Shown piece after piece: positions 5,467 to 5,540 of a stretch of DNA of 5,540 nucleotides. The notes below the pieces were generated by a model. It saw only the letters and a program-made list of their open reading frames with translations, was not told the origin of the DNA and made no database searches. The position numbers and the translations under genes are program-made. The DNA is from Oligoflexales bacterium. GTDB taxonomy: Bacteria; Bdellovibrionota; Oligoflexia; Oligoflexales; Oligoflexaceae. The stretch's first letter is position 1; each line of letters begins with the position of its first letter. The DNA is taken from positions 1 through 5,540 of the forward strand of contig JADFZC010000199.1 of the NCBI GenBank assembly GCA_015232735.1. The letters are read 5' to 3'.

Positions 5467-5540
5467 ATGTTTTTGACATTAAAATTAAATAACCTGACAC
5501 TTGCTTGTAGGTCCTGCAATGAGCAAAAATCGAATAAATC
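5467..5540 (+). CDS. HNH endonuclease-like C-terminal knuckle, start of a short or truncated gene (3' partial)
   Basis: The frame from ATG 5467 stays open to the right edge: 24 full codons plus two bases. AGGAG (5456-5460) lies 6 bases upstream. The peptide includes LNNLTLACRSCNEQKSNK. This closely follows the end of McrA/IscB/Cas9-type HNH domains, N-L-x-L-A-C-x-x-C-N-x-x-K, whose two Cys bind the structural zinc and whose Asn and Lys close the motif. The preceding half of the domain (the DH...P...GG part with the catalytic His) is absent. An in-frame TGA stands at 5449-5451, and I found no such motif in the other plus-strand frames upstream. It is therefore probably the decayed or truncated end of an HNH nuclease, or the start of a small protein reusing this knuckle. 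What follows lies outside the window. Confidence 0.4.
   Translation, partial: MFLTLKLNNLTLACRSCNEQKSNK

Noticed and set aside
5382..5492. Small plus-strand frame of 36 codons overlapping the HNH-like frame
   Set aside because: It has no ribosome binding site and no recognisable motif.
5494..5508. Possible sigma-54 promoter (TGACAC...)
   Set aside because: The spacing and the -12 element do not match TGGCAC-N5-TTGC, and it lies inside the right-edge reading frame.

Overview
The window looks like chromosomal DNA from a Gram-negative bacterium with large signalling families. A Desulfobacterota (old Deltaproteobacteria) host is my best guess. The guess rests on lysine-rich genes of moderate GC, an OmpA-like envelope protein, a soluble PAS histidine kinase and a receiver-like/TPR protein. 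It is an inference; no marker gene settles it.

Left block, plus strand (1-2748): three tightly packed genes that should form one operon. The first, cut by the left edge, is a long coiled-coil protein with 42-residue tandem repeats and a C-terminal OmpA/MotB-like domain. The second is a three-helix MotA/TolQ/ExbB-type inner-membrane channel subunit. The third is a small stand-alone cyclic-nucleotide-binding-fold protein whose ligand cassette has lost its usual Glu and Arg. The first two look like an ion-driven stator pair that reaches from the inner membrane into the periplasm. The third may be a cytoplasmic gate or adaptor for it.

Middle block, minus strand (5104-2753): a two-gene operon transcribed toward the left block. 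Its first gene encodes a degenerate receiver domain (no phospho-acceptor Asp, no Lys) followed by TPR repeats. Its second encodes a cytoplasmic PAS histidine kinase with an intact H box and a variant G1 box. The two operons meet tail to tail with 4 bases between stop codons and no convincing terminator. A consensus extended -10 (TGGTATAAT) lies in front of the TPR gene.

Right end (5105-5540): AT-rich DNA with no complete gene. It holds a partly duplicated block (5156-5317) with three copies of an 11-base core, two direct and one inverted, which can form either of two exclusive hairpins. At the right edge a short frame with a good ribosome binding site reads like the last zinc knuckle of an HNH endonuclease, without the catalytic His half. 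A 22-codon minus-strand frame resembling the start of an XRE-type helix-turn-helix protein ends inside the repeat. Together these suggest a site of past mobile-element or gene decay.

The most interesting possibility is that the coiled-coil/OmpA protein, the channel subunit and the cNMP-fold protein form an uncharacterised regulated stator. Only the first two components recall the ZorA/ZorB pair of Zorya defence. No ZorC, ZorD or ZorE gene is present, so I do not call it Zorya.
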